A stretch of DNA of 64,000 nt from NCBI RefSeq assembly GCF_963259705.1, contig NC_081852.1, positions 59,458,859 to 59,522,858 of the forward strand, given 5' to 3'. A model generated the notes under the pieces. It made no database searches, was not told the DNA's origin, and saw nothing but the letters and a program-made list of their open reading frames with translations. The stretch comes from Myotis daubentonii. Lineage: Eukaryota > Chordata > Mammalia > Chiroptera > Vespertilionidae. The translations under genes were made by a program, and so were the position numbers. This document shows, piece by piece, positions 1 to 22,000 of this stretch (its first letter is position 1; each line of letters starts with the position of its first letter).

Positions 1-892
1 CAGGCAGGATCCGGGATAAACAGTGGGAAGCCGCCACTAAACATGTTTTATGGGCCAAAGCATTACTATAAGCAGACGTGGGTCTCCCCGAGTCCCACAG
101 GGTCCAGCCTGGGACAGGAGGCACCCACGCCTGCTGGCCCTGGTGCCTTCCTGGCACCAGAAGACAGGATTGCTCTGGAACCCAAACCCAGAGGCCTCCA
201 CTCTGCCTCGCGCCTGGTGCAGGTCTGAGCTGTGTCTGTTCCCCAGAGCTGACAGGTCCGGCCCTGCTCCTGCCCTCGGTGCTGAGGGCCGGCCTCCCTG
301 GTGCTGAGGGCCGGCCTCCGGGCTGCCTGGGGGGCCATGGAGGGGACACAGTGAGCAAGCAGGCACAGGTGGGCGGTGAGCGTTCTGCGGGCACAGGGTG
401 GCCAGGAGGGGAGTGGGTGCAGGAGCGTCCCGGATGGAGGGGACAGCTGGGTCCTGCAGGTCAGGGTGCTGGCCGGGCTGCGATGCCAGCTGAGGACAGA
501 GCCCCTCCCCAGCTCCTTCCAGCTCAGGTGGCTGCTTGGACCATCGAGAAGCTGTCCTTTACCTCATGAGGCTGAGCCAGGGCCCCGGGAGGACTTCGGG
601 CACAGATGTCTGCCCACGAGGGCTGCTGCCCGCCCTGACTGGGTGGCAGGTACCCGGCTGGGTCCTCCCAGACCAGTGGACAGCACACGTCATGCTCAGC
701 CAGGTTCCCTTCGAGGCCGAGGAGCCTAAGGTCAGAGGCCAGAGCCAGCACCCTCTTGCCCACTTTGAATGGACCTTCCTGCCCCAGGGGTGGGGGGAGG
801 GGAGTCTCACGACATCCTCAGGGGCCACGGAAACCCTGGGTCAAGGTCCCTGTGAGGGGATTGAAGTTCAGGAGAACTCCGTCCTCTCTTCT

Positions 893-1000
893 GCCTCGAG
901 GGTCCCGAAGTCCTTTACTGAGACTCTGCCGGACTCTCAGCTCAGTTTTCTCACCTGTAAAGTGGGCGCGTTCACCCCTCACTGCGTTGCTCTGAGAAGG
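893..1000 (-). mobile_element. MIR-like SINE fragment
   Basis: Contains CTCAGTTTTCTCACCTGTAA followed by AGTGGG, the reverse complement of the MIR core (ACAGATGAGGAAACTGAG). It is ancient and degenerate. Confidence 0.55.
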
Positions 1001-3478
1001 AAAAGCGGTAAGGACATGAGGACTCCTCCGAGGACAGGTGGTGAGCAGGTCAGGGCCCTGGTGTGTCTTTGAGGTGACCATCTGGTGCCCCCCCCCCTGC
1101 GTGCACGTGTCGTGTTGACACAGGTGGGCTGGCCTGTGCGCCCCAAGGAGGTGGAGTGGGCCCTGTGCTGCCTTTGAGGAGCCCGGGCAGGACCGACCAC
1201 AAGCTCTGCAGAGGGCGGGCCAGGGCCAGGCGACGACTCTCTCCCAGAGGTTTCTGGGTCATCAGATGGGACTTGCCACATGTGATTTATCGTTACAGCC
1301 TTCTCCCGGGGACAGAGCGCTGGTTGTCCCGGGGATGCTCTGGGGGCTGGGCCTCCCCTAGGTGACGGGGGAGGCAGGCTGAGAGGGAAAGGTTGGGCCG
1401 GTTCGGGTCCAGCCGTGTCCAGGACTTGCTCACCTTCCACAGGCTCCTGCAGACTGTCTGGGGCCCCCACTTCCCAGGCTCTGACGGCATTAGACCTGGG
1501 GAGGGGGGTCAGAGCAGGTCTGTGGGGGGAGCCCTCATTATGTCACGGGTAACAGTAGCGGTGACTCACGACTCCACGGCGGCTCTATTTTTGCCCTCCC
1601 CGGCCGTCTTCCCTCTTGCTTTCCTCGTTGGGGGCAACTTTTTGTCTGTTGAGAAAAGCCTGGCTTGTGAGGGGACCGCTCTCTGCCGCACCTCCCTGGG
1701 CCCCGAGCTGTCCCGAGCGCTGGGCTGACCTTCAAGTGGGGTGCAGGGCCGAGCTGGGCTCAGAGGAAGGGCGAGTCGTCGCTCTGTGTTTTGGGAAAAA
1801 GTGCTCAGACATTACCCGCATTTCCCCTGGGTTCTGTGCTAACTGCAACCACAGCGCTGAGTTCCTGGGCCCACCTGGACCCAGGGGCCCGTCGACACCC
1901 TGTTTGGACCCCTGCCCTCTCCCTCCAGCCACCTTTACCCTGAGCCTGAGCTTGTGGGACCCCTGACACAGCCCATGTGGAGTGCCATGTGACAGGGCCA
2001 GGGCTCCGGTGTCACAACAGGGCCGTCCCCGGCACAGCCTCCAGGAATGGGCTGCGTCAGTCGCCCTGGAACCGAGTCCGTGGGAGCCTGGACCCCACTC
2101 TGGACAGAGCTCCCCGGCTCTCCTGGGGGCTGGCTCTTGCGATGGGGTGACACACTCCAGAACATGGTTAGATGTCCCCTTGAGGGCTACGTCTGGGCTT
2201 TGGACTGAGCGCTCAGGCAAGTCGTGAGGAGGTGGCTCCAGGATCGGGGGGCTCCAGGATCGGGGGGCTCCATTCAGTGAGCCAGAGCCAGGCAGCAGCC
2301 CTCAGAAGGACGTGGCCTGGGTCTGGGGCCGGCAGGGTGTCAGCCCTGGGGAAAGAGAATTAAAACTCGTCACTCGCTGCATCCACATGACCTATTTTCA
2401 TAGCGATGCTGCGCTTCCAACTCCGCGAAATGAAGGCCCCCCTGGAAGAGTAAACGCTCCTGAACGGCGGGTTTATCTGCCCCAGGAGGAGCCGTGCCCA
2501 TGTTTATCTGCCCCAGGAGGAGCTGTGCGTGCCCACGAGGCCGCGCAGCAGGGGGTCCGTGGAGGCTGAGCGCCGGCTGTGCCGTCTCCCTGCGGGCAGG
2601 ACACGCGGACACACAGACAGGCTTCCTGCTGCTCCGGCTCCTGGCAGAGACCCAGGAGTGTGTGGGGCGGGGAGACTGTTGGGTTGAATTACCGCTTCCT
2701 TTCACCTACCCTGCGATTTGGAGGTGCACCTCCAGCATCGCCCAGCAGCAGAAGTCGCACGTAGGAATTCGGCAGCCCAATCACGTCAACCGCAGCCCAG
2801 GGACTCTGTCTCACACCCTCATCTCTTTGCCCAAATGTCAGCTTCACAAATGACTCCCTGAGACCTCGTAAAAGGTAGCAGCCCCCTCCCAGCACCGGGC
2901 GCGAGAGCCGTGTGCCGGCTTGGCGTCTGCGCCCACACGCGCGTGTCCCCTCCAGGAGTCCCCTCCCAGGGCCGGTGACAGGCCTGGCCTGTGGTCCCTG
3001 CAGCCGCCCACCTTAGCTCACTCGCTCGCTGGGGCCCAGCCTCCCAAACAGACCAGTGGCCAGAGCCCTGTGGTCAAACAGCCAAAGTCAGCCCCAAACG
3101 GCCCAGGAGGAGCGGCCCCTTACCGAACAGGTTTGGGTGCTGGAGGACCGCAGGGTTTGGGGGGGCTCCTGGTGCCCCTGCAGGACAGCAGGGCCCAGTG
3201 AGGCCATGGGTCTGTTCGGGACGGTGGAGGGTCAGAGGGCGAGAGGACAGAGGCCCCCAGGACACGGGGGTGGGGAGTGAAGGGTTTGCTTGTGGGGCTT
3301 GGACCCGAGGCTTCCCATCCATGGGAATGCTCACAGTCTGAGGGTGTGGGCGGGCAGAGACCTGGGTGGGAAGAGACCTGCAGGCTGGCCTGGGCCCTGG
3401 GCGGAGCCGGCTCCCTGTCTGGGGGGCTGAGAGGTGCTGAAGGGGAGAGGCCTGTGCGGTTGAGGAACCCTGTCTCCT

Positions 3479-3570
3479 GTTGGTAGAGAGGATCAGGGTG
3501 AGGTGAGGACTGTGAGAAACCAGGGCTGGGCGCACCGTGGCCAAGGAAATTCAGTGGAAGGTCTCCCGTG
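3479..3570 (+). repeat. Inverted-repeat arm A (STK32C intron 1)
   Basis: Begins TTGGTAGAGAGGATCAGGGT and ends GGTCTCCCGTGG. It matches the reverse complement of 4741-4853 at about 95% apart from one ~16-nt gap. Family unknown. Confidence 0.8.
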
Positions 3571-4258
3571 GAAGGAGGTGTCTGGTTCTGAACAGAATCA
3601 GGAGCCCTGAGAGCACGTGTCAACCCCTGTCCGCGCCACAGGGTGAAGGCTCGTGGGCGCCTTGCTGTAGCCATCAGAAAAGCAGTGATTTCCACCGACC
3701 CCTTTCTCCAGGAGGGGCCCACTGCCCAGGAAGGCGGCAGAAATAAGAACTCCCGTGGTTTCTCACGGGCCTTGTGGCCGCCCCTCGGACAGGCCCTGTC
3801 CCAGTGATTAATCCTGGGGCGGGGCCAGGCTCCCCTCCAGCGCATCCAGCGACCCCTCAGGGCAAGCACGCCCCCAGGAGACTCGCAGGAGGGTTGGGTG
3901 TCCTGCCTCGGAGGCTCTGGGCTGCCCTGAGGGTCCCAGGACCTCCTATTTGTGGGTCATTTTTGGTTGGGAGCAGCCTTCATGGGGGCCACTGGGCACA
4001 GAGGTTCATGTCATTCTGTCTGTAGGTGGGGCAGCCCAGCCTTGCCCCACAATGAGCCCTGGAAGAGGGGGCTCCACGGCCCCCCTGGGGCCCACCCCTC
4101 TGCCTTGGTTGGAGCCCTCCCCACTTTGCACAGGAGCCTGAGGTCAGCCTCTAGCCAGCGCCACGACGACCCCCATGACTGACCTGCTGGGCACCCAGCG
4201 GCTTGTGGTGGCACCGGGCCTTCTTGCCACCTCACCTGGCTCCCTCTGTTTTTCCCAG

Positions 4259-13250
<8,992 letters not shown>

Positions 13251-13775
13251 GAGCCCGCTGGCCCTGGGGAGGTAACTCAGGCTGCACTGGGGACTCAGTG
13301 CACCAGAGGGACAGGCCAAGCAACAACGTTCCCACTGAGCAGCCCGCTGGTCCGAGCACAGACCCCGGCTGGTGGCTCTGCTGTGTCCTGGTCGGTTTCC
13401 AGGGAACAGCCTGACCACTGAGCTGCCATCGGCTCTCGGAGGCACACGGTGACAAGGGGCTGTCAGTGTGGCCGAATGGTGGACAAGGCGTGCGCTGCCC
13501 CCCGGAGGCTCTGATTATGTGACGGTGGTCCTGGCGGCCTCCCGACCCCTCGCCGGCAGGTCACGGGCTGGGCCGCGTGGTGGACAGGCGCTCTCGTCTC
13601 TCACCACCTCTCGGCTGTACATAGGCCTGGAGACCGGCCTGCCGTCGGCTGCCCCACCTGAGCTTGCTACCCAGAGCGTGGGAGGGGCACAGGGCCCACG
13701 GTTCTTGTACATGAAGGGGGAGGGCTGTGGGTGGGAGGCCGAGGATGTTTTATAAATACAAACTGTTCCAGCACT
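13251..13775 (+). terminator. STK32C: STK32C 3' UTR and candidate poly(A) site
   Basis: Non-coding sequence after the STK32C stop. TATAAA at 13751-13756, followed by a GT-rich stretch near 13779-13790 (GCGGTGTTTCTG), is the best poly(A) signal candidate. It is a variant hexamer and no canonical AATAAA was found nearby, so the end is approximate. Confidence 0.45.
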
Positions 13776-15200
13776 TTCTGCGGTGTTTCTGCATATTTTC
13801 CCCTCTGGGAATTACAGACCTCTCCGGTGTTTTCCACGTCCTCTGCCTGCCCGAGCGGTCGTGCCGTTCAGGGACATTTGTCCAGGAGTTGAACAGAGCC
13901 CCCAGCACCCGTCCCGCTGCCCTGGGTGGGTGCCCGTCCACCCGGGAGCCGCAGAGCTGTGGCAGGGGTGGCGCCTGCTGGGCAGAGGGCCAGGCTGTGG
14001 AAGGACAGACCACGGCCATCCATCCCGAGAAGCCGGCTGAGCCAGGTGGAGGTGGGCCGGGCAGAGGGGCCTTGCCGCCCCACTCGCTGGGGTACGGGGA
14101 TTGCTGTCCGCACAGCTGATGTGCCCAGGTGGGGCTCGGGCCCAGTCACCCCCAGGGAAGCCAGGGTCCAGAGGTGGAGAGCCCTGCAGGCTGCCCTGTG
14201 GGTGGGACAGACCCCAGAGAAAGTTCTGGGTAGAGACCTGTGATGTCAGAGGCAAGAAGGCGGGGGGAGGTCTGGGGTTTTGTATAAACATAAGTCTACG
14301 TGAGCATCTGAGACTCCAGGGGACAGCAAGCCTGTTCCCCTTGTGGGAAGCAGGGATGCGTGTGTCTGGCTCCATGTCACCCAGTCTCTCCCAGGGCAGG
14401 GGATGTGGTGCTGCAGACGCCAGCCTCAGTGGAGCCCCAGGAAGCAGCTGGCGGGCTGCCCTGGCCAGACCCAGCCAGAGGAAGCCCCAGAACTCGGTGG
14501 GACCAGCAGGACAGACAGGCTGCCCCAGGCCAGCCTGATCTCCCTGGCTTGTCTTCCCCGTGACCATGACCATCCTGCTGGTGTGTGGGGGTGGGGGGGC
14601 AGTGAGGGGGGAGGAAGACACCCTTCTGGGAGCATTCCTCGCCTGGGGCACAGAACCAGAACCGTTTTTATGAGAAAGAGGCTGAGGTGAGGAGATTGGC
14701 TCAACCTTCTTCTGAAAGGTTCTGGCAGCCTAGCCTCAGGGTTTGGATCGGAGCCCTGGGCTGCTCTGCCTTGGGGGAGCGGGGCCCAGGCTGTGTGTGT
14801 GGGCAGGGGCACCACACTTAGGCCTGGCAGCTTGCTGGAGGAATCAGCTCACAGCCATGCAGCCCCCCAACCTTCCGCTTGTGGCTTGGGCCCATCTGGT
14901 CAGAATGTGGGTGGAGGTCCTCCCAGTCTGCCCCTGACCCTCTGGCCCTCTGGCTGTCCCTGACCCACAGGCCTGGGCTCAGGAGCAGGTCCCCAGACCC
15001 CCTTTCCTAAGGGGATCCATCCCCACCACTCAGACCCAGCCCTGCCCCTTCCCAGCGTAGGCTGAGCAGCATGTCCCTGTGGGTGGTCCTGAGGTCCAAA
15101 GCCAGTCTAGGGGCCAGCAGGAGGGTCTGGGGTGGGGGGACGAGGGGGGCGGCGCAAAACCCACTCACGCGGGGATGGTGCAGGGGCCAGAGAAGTCGGG
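13776..15200. other. Intergenic gap between convergent STK32C and DPYSL4
   Basis: About 1.4 kb separating the two convergent 3' ends. I see no gene, RNA gene or complete transposon in it. Several open frames are low-complexity shadows in GC-rich DNA. Confidence 0.6.
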
Positions 15201-15976
15201 CAGCTTCCAACCCAGATGCCTTTAATTGAGCCAGTGCCCACCAGACTGGTGGCAGTGCTGCGGCCGGCTGGGTGGCATGCAGAGTCCTGGCTACAGTTGT
15301 CCTCACCGCACAAAACTGCTGCTCTACCGCACTACTGGATGCACACTTAGTGACAAGATGGGGGCATCCTAGCTAAAGGTCCTAACTCCCCTTGGAGATG
15401 GGCGACTACGAAGGCGGAGGTTTGGTCCTTGGAAGAGTGTACAACGCGGCTGGGAAGCCACTCGACTGGGAAGCCAGGCTGCGCTCAGCTCCCGGCGGGT
15501 CCCTGAAGTCACAGCAGCCCCGGTGGGGCTCAGCTCTCGGCGCTGCTCCTGTGCCGTGACAGGCTGGGCCGGGGCTGGGGGCCGGGACCGGGGCACAGGC
15601 TGTAGCTCTGCAGAGAGGCAGACGGCAGAGCCGGGACTTCGAGGGGCAGTGATGCACACGGGGAGGAGGGGGGCAAACCCCAACCCCTTGGCCTGTGTGT
15701 GTTGTGAGGCCCCGGGGGTTCCCACAGCCCTGCCTTCATGGGGCACCTAGCACCCGGCCCAGGCAACCTGAGCTGTCCCTGGCAGTGGCACCTCCCCAGA
15801 TTCAGCCCTCATAACAGGGCCTGGGACCCCCAAAATGAGAGTTTCTGGGGAGGGGAAGGGAAGACCAAGCACCTTTCAAAGTCAGTTCAACAAAGGGGAG
15901 CTAACAGGGAGAGTGAGCCCCACGCCGCCTGTCTGGGACAGCACCCGCTGCTCACACCCTGAGCACTGAGTGAGGT
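15200..15976 (-). other. DPYSL4: DPYSL4 3' UTR
   Basis: Sequence after the DPYSL4 stop codon down to the ATTAAA signal, with no competing splice structure visible. The lower boundary is inferred from the signal. Confidence 0.5.
15221..15226 (-). terminator. DPYSL4: DPYSL4 poly(A) signal (ATTAAA)
   Basis: TTTAAT on + reads ATTAAA on the gene strand, about 750 bp after the stop. It is the best hexamer in the expected 3' UTR. Confidence 0.5.
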
Positions 15977-16068
15977 CTAGGACAGCGAGGTGATGTTGGA
16001 ACGTCCACCAGGGGGCGCCATGATCTTCTGGGCTGTGCGTCTGGCAATGTGGTCATCTGCCTGAGATC
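15977..16068 (-). CDS. DPYSL4: DPYSL4 exon 14 (terminal coding)
   Basis: 92 bp including TAG (15977-15979); acceptor TTTCTGCAG. Encodes [20 protein letters not shown] then GRSNITSLS, residues 543-572. Confidence 0.95.
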
Positions 16069-19000
16069 CTGCAGAAAGGGCAGGGCACGGGCGTAGGGAG
16101 AGGTTGCAGACACGGCCACATCCAAAGGCCAGGATTGCAGAACCCGCCCCCTGCAAGGGTCCCTGACGCTCCCCAGATGGCAGGTGCTCCTGTCACTGAG
16201 GCCTCGGATGCATAGGACAGCAAGGCCAGCGTTTACAGCAGGCAGGGGCCTGGAGGTCAAGGTCCACCCTCTGGGAAGTCTTCCTGGAGCAGAAGCCAGT
16301 CCTGCCTCATCCCTCCAGGGGGTCTCAGGCTGTCCCTGAGACGGGAGAGGCCTGTCCCTAGCTTTTAAGATGATCCAGATTTCAAAGGGGACCTTCCCCT
16401 GCCCTATGTCCCCAGGAGGTGAGCAGGGATTGCCATCACCTTCCCAAGAGGGAGCACGAGACAAGTCCTCACGGGGCAGGTGAGCCCCACCCAAGAGCTG
16501 GAAAGGGAGGTGTCTGGCTCTGGTTTGCAGGGAGACCCTGGGCCCAGTGCTTCTGGAAGGCTCTGTCACACAGCATGCTGGGAGGTCCCTGACCAGAGGC
16601 ATGTCCCTGAAGACCCTTCTTCATGTGCCTCACACACCACGGCGGGTGGCAGGGCTGCTAGGGCTGGAGCAGCCGGACTCCACCTGGCACTTGGGTCCCA
16701 CAGAGGCTGGGCATCCCACGCTCACCCTGGGCTCAGAATGACAGCCCCAGGCAGGTCCTGGGGCCGGAAGGGGCTTCCAGGTGGGTCTTCCCCCGCCCCC
16801 CCACCCCCCCACACAGCCCCTCGCAGGGCAATGGTCTTCACTCACAGACACAGGCTCAACTCACCAGACAAGCTGAACCCCGACTGGTGCAAGTTCCGCA
16901 CGGGCGGCACTGAGATCTTCCCGGGGCAGGACGCGCGGGCCTGGGAGCCACCCCCGGGCTTGGCGGGCACCATCACCTCGTGGACCGGCCCATCGTAGAG
17001 GCCTCGGGGCACGCCGTGAATCTCTGCCAGCTGCAGGTCAAGGGAGCCAGGCGTGAGGGGGCTGAGGCACCCACAGCTGGAGGGCAGGGGCTCCTGCCAA
17101 GAGCCTGACCACTCTACTCTGTTCCAACGTCAGGGTCAGGTTCAGGGAGCAGCTTCTGGGCCCTGACAGCCTGAGTTAGAGCAGGCACCACACCCCTCCC
17201 CAGGGGACGGCCCCCAGGCAGCTCACTCTCAGTTCAGACATCCTTTGAGTGTGCCTGTGTGCATGCGTGTTCATGTGTGTGCACATGTGTGCATGCAGCA
17301 ATCACTTAGGCATGCAGCGTGGAACCTAGGCCGATACCTGGTGCAACCATCAGACGCAGGGTTAGGGGAAGAGAAGGTAAAGATAAGGAAAAGTGCTCAT
17401 GGTGTCCAAGTTCACAAGAGCCGTTGTGGAAAGCTCACGCCCTGCTGATGATCACGTGCACATCTGCTCACGGAGAAACCCTGGAGGCCCTGCTTCTGTG
17501 TCCACAGTAGTTTACTTGGGGAGGTGCCACTCATGACTCTATTTCCCTCTGTCTGGGCTTTGCACAGACGTGGGTCGCTTGGGAAATAAACGCTCACAGG
17601 GCCAGCCCTGGAACCCACCCCCGGAGCAGGCCTGCGCTGCTGGGCAGGGGTCGGGGCTGACCCGGAACAGAAACCTCCCGGACGCTGGAAGGTCCGAGGA
17701 CTCCCGCCTTGCACGCTGGCCCGGGCCGTACCCTGTTGCGCGCCTTGATCCTCTTGTAGACGAAGTCCGGGAACGTCTTCCGAGGAATGAAGCGGCCGGC
17801 CCCCGGAGTGACCAACAGGTGCCCATCCTCCAGGACCACCCTGCCCTGACTGATGACCACCGTGGGGGCTCCTCGGCACTCCACGCCTTCAAAAATGTTG
17901 TACTCCACATTCTGGGGGGACAGGACGAGAGTCCACACCACCCTCAGGACACCCCTCGGGCTGCCAGCCTCGGGGTGGGGGGGCGGGTCTGAGTGCCCGT
18001 GCTTGACCTCTGATGGGAGGCAGCCAACTCGGCGGGACCAGAACCAGCAGGAACTGGCCGCACCCTCCTGGGCTTGTCTCTGAGTCCCATTTCTTAGAAG
18101 GACAAAGAGCACATGGGTGAGCTTGCCCTGGGTAACTCGCCCTCCGGGTGGGCAGGCACGTGACACTCTGCAGCAATCTCCAGACAGGCGTCCCAGCTGA
18201 GGGGGGCAGAGCTGCCCCCGACGGCCATCCTGGAGCCCCGGGAAGGCTGCCAGGCCCCAACCCCACCCTGACCCTGACTCGGGGACCCGGCTTCGCTCAC
18301 CAGGTTGTGGCTCTTGGCAGAGATGATTTTCGTGGCCTTGGGGTTCCAGATCACCAGGTCAGCGTCGGAGCCCACAGCCACGCGCCCCTTCCTTGGGTAA
18401 AAATTGAAGATTTTGGCTGCATTTGTACTGGTCACAGCAACGAACTCGTTCTCGTCCATTTTCCCTGAGGCCTGGGAAGCAAGAAGGGGAGCTGAGAGGT
18501 CTGGGGCTTCGTGGGGCCCAAGGCCCCGCCCCCCAGGGCAGCGACAGCACCCGACAGCACCCGCTCACACTCCCAGGGCACATGGATCGGTCCATCTCAG
18601 CCAGCCAGTGCTCTCCCCCTTCCTGTGCCCAACGCCTGGTCCCGGGGCTCACTGAGTGGTGAGTGGAGAAGGCTCCAGGTCTGTGTGCCCTGAGGGACAT
18701 GACTGTTTCCCCGTGTGGCCAGGAGGCCTGGGGAAGCAGGGCGGTGAGGGGGGCCGGGGTCTGGGCCTCAGTCCAGGGAAGGGCCGGGGTTGGGGGGCGA
18801 AGGGGACCAAGGAAGCCAGGCAGAGCTTTCCGAGTGAGGCGGGAGTCTGGATCGCAGGCATGATGGGGAGACCACTAGCACCGCAGAGGATAACACCATC
18901 GGAAAGGGGTCCCACTCGCTCTGAGCTGCCTGCACAGATGTGACATGAGAACCGGAGGGGGGGGGCCTTGGGGGGACCAGAACCGATGTCTGAGGAGCCC

Positions 19001-22000
19001 TGGGTGAGGGCGGGAGCAAGGACACGCTGGGGCCCACACACTGGACTCATTCCGCACGGTGTTTCCCGGCTAAGTGCTTCCCACTCTGCTGAGCCAGCAG
19101 ATCCCAAGGCAGCCGGCTCCGGACGGTGCACGGTGCCCAGGCCCCGGGACTCACCACGCACTTCTCCCAGACCACCGACATGCGCTCCTCCACACCGTTG
19201 GTGCCCTCGGGGATGAGAGTGAAGTTGTCTTTGCCGACGGCCTTCTGGGCAGTGGTGAAGGTGCAGTGGGCACTGCCCGTCACCTGGAGGTCCCCGCTGA
19301 GAACAAGCGAGTCAGGGAGCCCAGAGGGGCCTGGCCCTCCTGAGCCAGCCAAGGCCGCTCGGCTCCACCCCCACGTGGCCCAGCGCACCCACAGGGCCAG
19401 AGGTGGTCTGTGAGGGCAGCGCTGGGCAGAGCTGCGCCTCGCTGTGGGGGTGGGGCCGGGGCAGATCAGGGTGGGTGCTCTGGTGCGGCCCAGGGTTTGT
19501 GTGGGAGAAGCCTGGAGCTGCCAGCAGGCCGAGGTCGTGCACACAGGCCCACCTGGGGCCACCCTGAGCGTCTCCTTACCTGGCCAGCAGGGAGGTGAGG
19601 TGGTCTGCGGTGGTGGGGTCCGGGTTGATGGGGGGGGAAGTGACGAAGGCCGCGGCCTTTGCCCAGTTCTTGCTCCAGTAATGCGAGCCGTCAGTGCCCA
19701 GGCTGGCGGTGAGGGGCTCCCCAAACACGACCACCCCTGTAGTGAGGCCCGTGAGAGGCACCCCACGCCTGCATGCCCCCAGGACCCAAGCAGGGTGGAG
19801 GACTGGGCACTGCACTGCCCCTCAATTTCCTGACCCTGCACAGCTTGTCCCTCTCCTCTGGGGCACCAGGCAGGCAGGGGGTCAGGCCTGCCAGGCACTC
19901 CACTGGGCCACAGGCTGAGTGAGACCCCGTCAGCTCGCTGCTCGCCCCCTGCTGGTCTGCATGGACACATACGTGCTTTTCTTATTTACCCCCTGCCTCC
20001 AGCTGTGTGGGTGCTCTGTGGGCAGAGAGCACCCCAGCTTTCAGGATGTGCACTCCAGCTCCTGGGTGCACAGAGGTGCCCAGCGAACAGTAGTGTGGGG
20101 TGCCAGGTGGGGTCAGCTGGACAAGATTCCATTGCACTAAAATCAGGCTCCCTCACAGCACGCTTCCCCGGGGAATCCTGACCATGATGACCCCAGGGCC
20201 ATCCTGGAGCCCCTGGAAGGGACTAGCCCAAGGTCATGGGGCATGTCCACTGTCACACACAGGTCCTGTGTCTCCACAGGCCCCTCTGTTTGCTTTAAGG
20301 CCCCTGGTGAGCAGCTGCTGCTCCCCCGCAGGCCACGCAGCCCAGCCCTGGAGTCCCTGGCATGAGGCCCCTCGGTGAGGAGGCCAGGCTGGATGACAAG
20401 CTGCTTCTCAGTCATACCTGCCCTACTCTGAGCCTCAGTGAAGCCAGCCAAGTTCCCGGGAGGTGAGGGTGACCCCTGACCCCCCAGACCCTCACCAACA
20501 TGGGGGTCCAGGCCCAGGACTCACCCTTGCGCTTGGCCCGGGCCACCACGTCAGCCGCAGCCTTGCTCATCACCTTGGTGACGTACAGGGGGCAGTTGGC
20601 CTGCTTGGCGATGGTGACGGCACGGTACACGGCCTCGGCCTCCACCTGGGGACAGGGATGCTCAGGCCAGGCGAGGGCCTGGGGAACCCTGACCATGCTG
20701 ACTCCCAGGGCCATCCTGGAGCCCCTGGGAAGGGACTTGCTCAAGGTCACAGGGCATGACGGTCACACACAGATGCTGGGCCCAGAGAGGGCACCCCTGG
20801 GTAGGTGAGGACCCCAGCTTGGGGCTCGGTGCCCAGGATGGGGTGACCCACATAGTTCCCAGGCCCTGACCATGCCACCTTTCAGCCTTGAGTACGGGCT
20901 TGGGGTGACCAGTGGTCATAGGGGACATGTGCCTGGTGGGGGAACAGGTGAGGACAGCATGGCCGTGGCCCTGCCCGGACCATGAACCCAGACCCACCCC
21001 CAGAGGAAGGCGGCATCTGGGGCGCAGTCAGTGCCAAGGTGCACGCGGCGGGCACAGCGCCTACCTCGTCGGGGTGACTGAGCACGTGGCCCTCGGGGCC
21101 GGTGATGCCGAGCTCCAGCAGCCGCTTCTGCTCCTACAGAAACCAACCAGGTGCCACGTTCCCGCCCAGGTGCGCCAGAGCCCGGAGCCGCAGCCAGGGC
21201 GTGCGGGCCACCGCCCAGGGGCAACCACTGGCTGAGGCTGAGTCCAGGCCCCCAGCATCACCAACCACAGAGAATGCAGAGCAGGCGAGGAGTGACTGCT
21301 GCTCCCCGAACTACAGATGGGAGAACGGGGCTTGGAGAGGGCAAGGGACTCGCCCGAGGTCACAGGGTTCTTGGCGTCGGGGCTCAGATGACGCCACAGG
21401 CTTGCCTGCCAAGCTGGGTGTGCACTGGGGGATCTGTACAGGCGGGGTGGGCGGACCACCCCCCAGGCCCCAGAGGAGCCCCCTGAACCTCCCAGGTGCC
21501 CCGATGCACCTGCACCTGAGGGGCCACCAAAGGCGCGAGGAGAAAAACATCAAGTGCAGGGCACAGAGCTCGTGGGCGCCCCCCTCACAGCCCGGACCGA
21601 GGGGAAGGCGATGGGCAGGACCCCACCTGGGGTGTGACTGAAGGACAGGCACTGAGCCCACACGTGCGCCCACTGGTCAGAAAGAAAACAAAGCCAGCTC
21701 CCTGAGGGGCCTCCATCCCTGGGGCCGGGAAGCCCAAACCCCCAGTCTCAGTACCCCCAACAAAGCAACATTTTGGTTTGGAAGAACTTTTGATAAGTGT
21801 GATGACCATGGAAAAATCGATGGCAGCAAAAGGTTCCCCTAACTCCCTGCTTGCTTGACCTTTGACCTGGGCAAACTACCTCCTGAACATGTTCGATATT
21901 CCCTCCCTCGGGGTTGGTGGGATTAAGTGCTCACATCCTGGTGTCCAGGAGTCACCCTCGCCCTCACCCCTCGCCGCGCCCAGGCAGCCCAGCCCGCACC

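Larger units (their letters stand above)
1..4258 (+). other. STK32C: STK32C intron 1 (3' part)
   Basis: GC-rich intronic DNA upstream of the first visible STK32C exon. No reading frame here resembles a known protein or is bounded by credible splice sites. It holds an antisense MIR-like fragment near 890-1000, short tandem duplications (two 18-bp copies near 2236-2271; two copies of a roughly 33-bp unit near 2468-2530) and one arm of an inverted repeat at 3479-3570. Exon 1, which should encode about 86 N-terminal residues, is not in the window. Confidence 0.7.

Noticed and set aside
3120..3869. 249-codon - strand frame in STK32C intron 1
   Set aside because: Pro/Arg/Ser-rich, no domain, no start context, and it crosses one arm of the inverted repeat.
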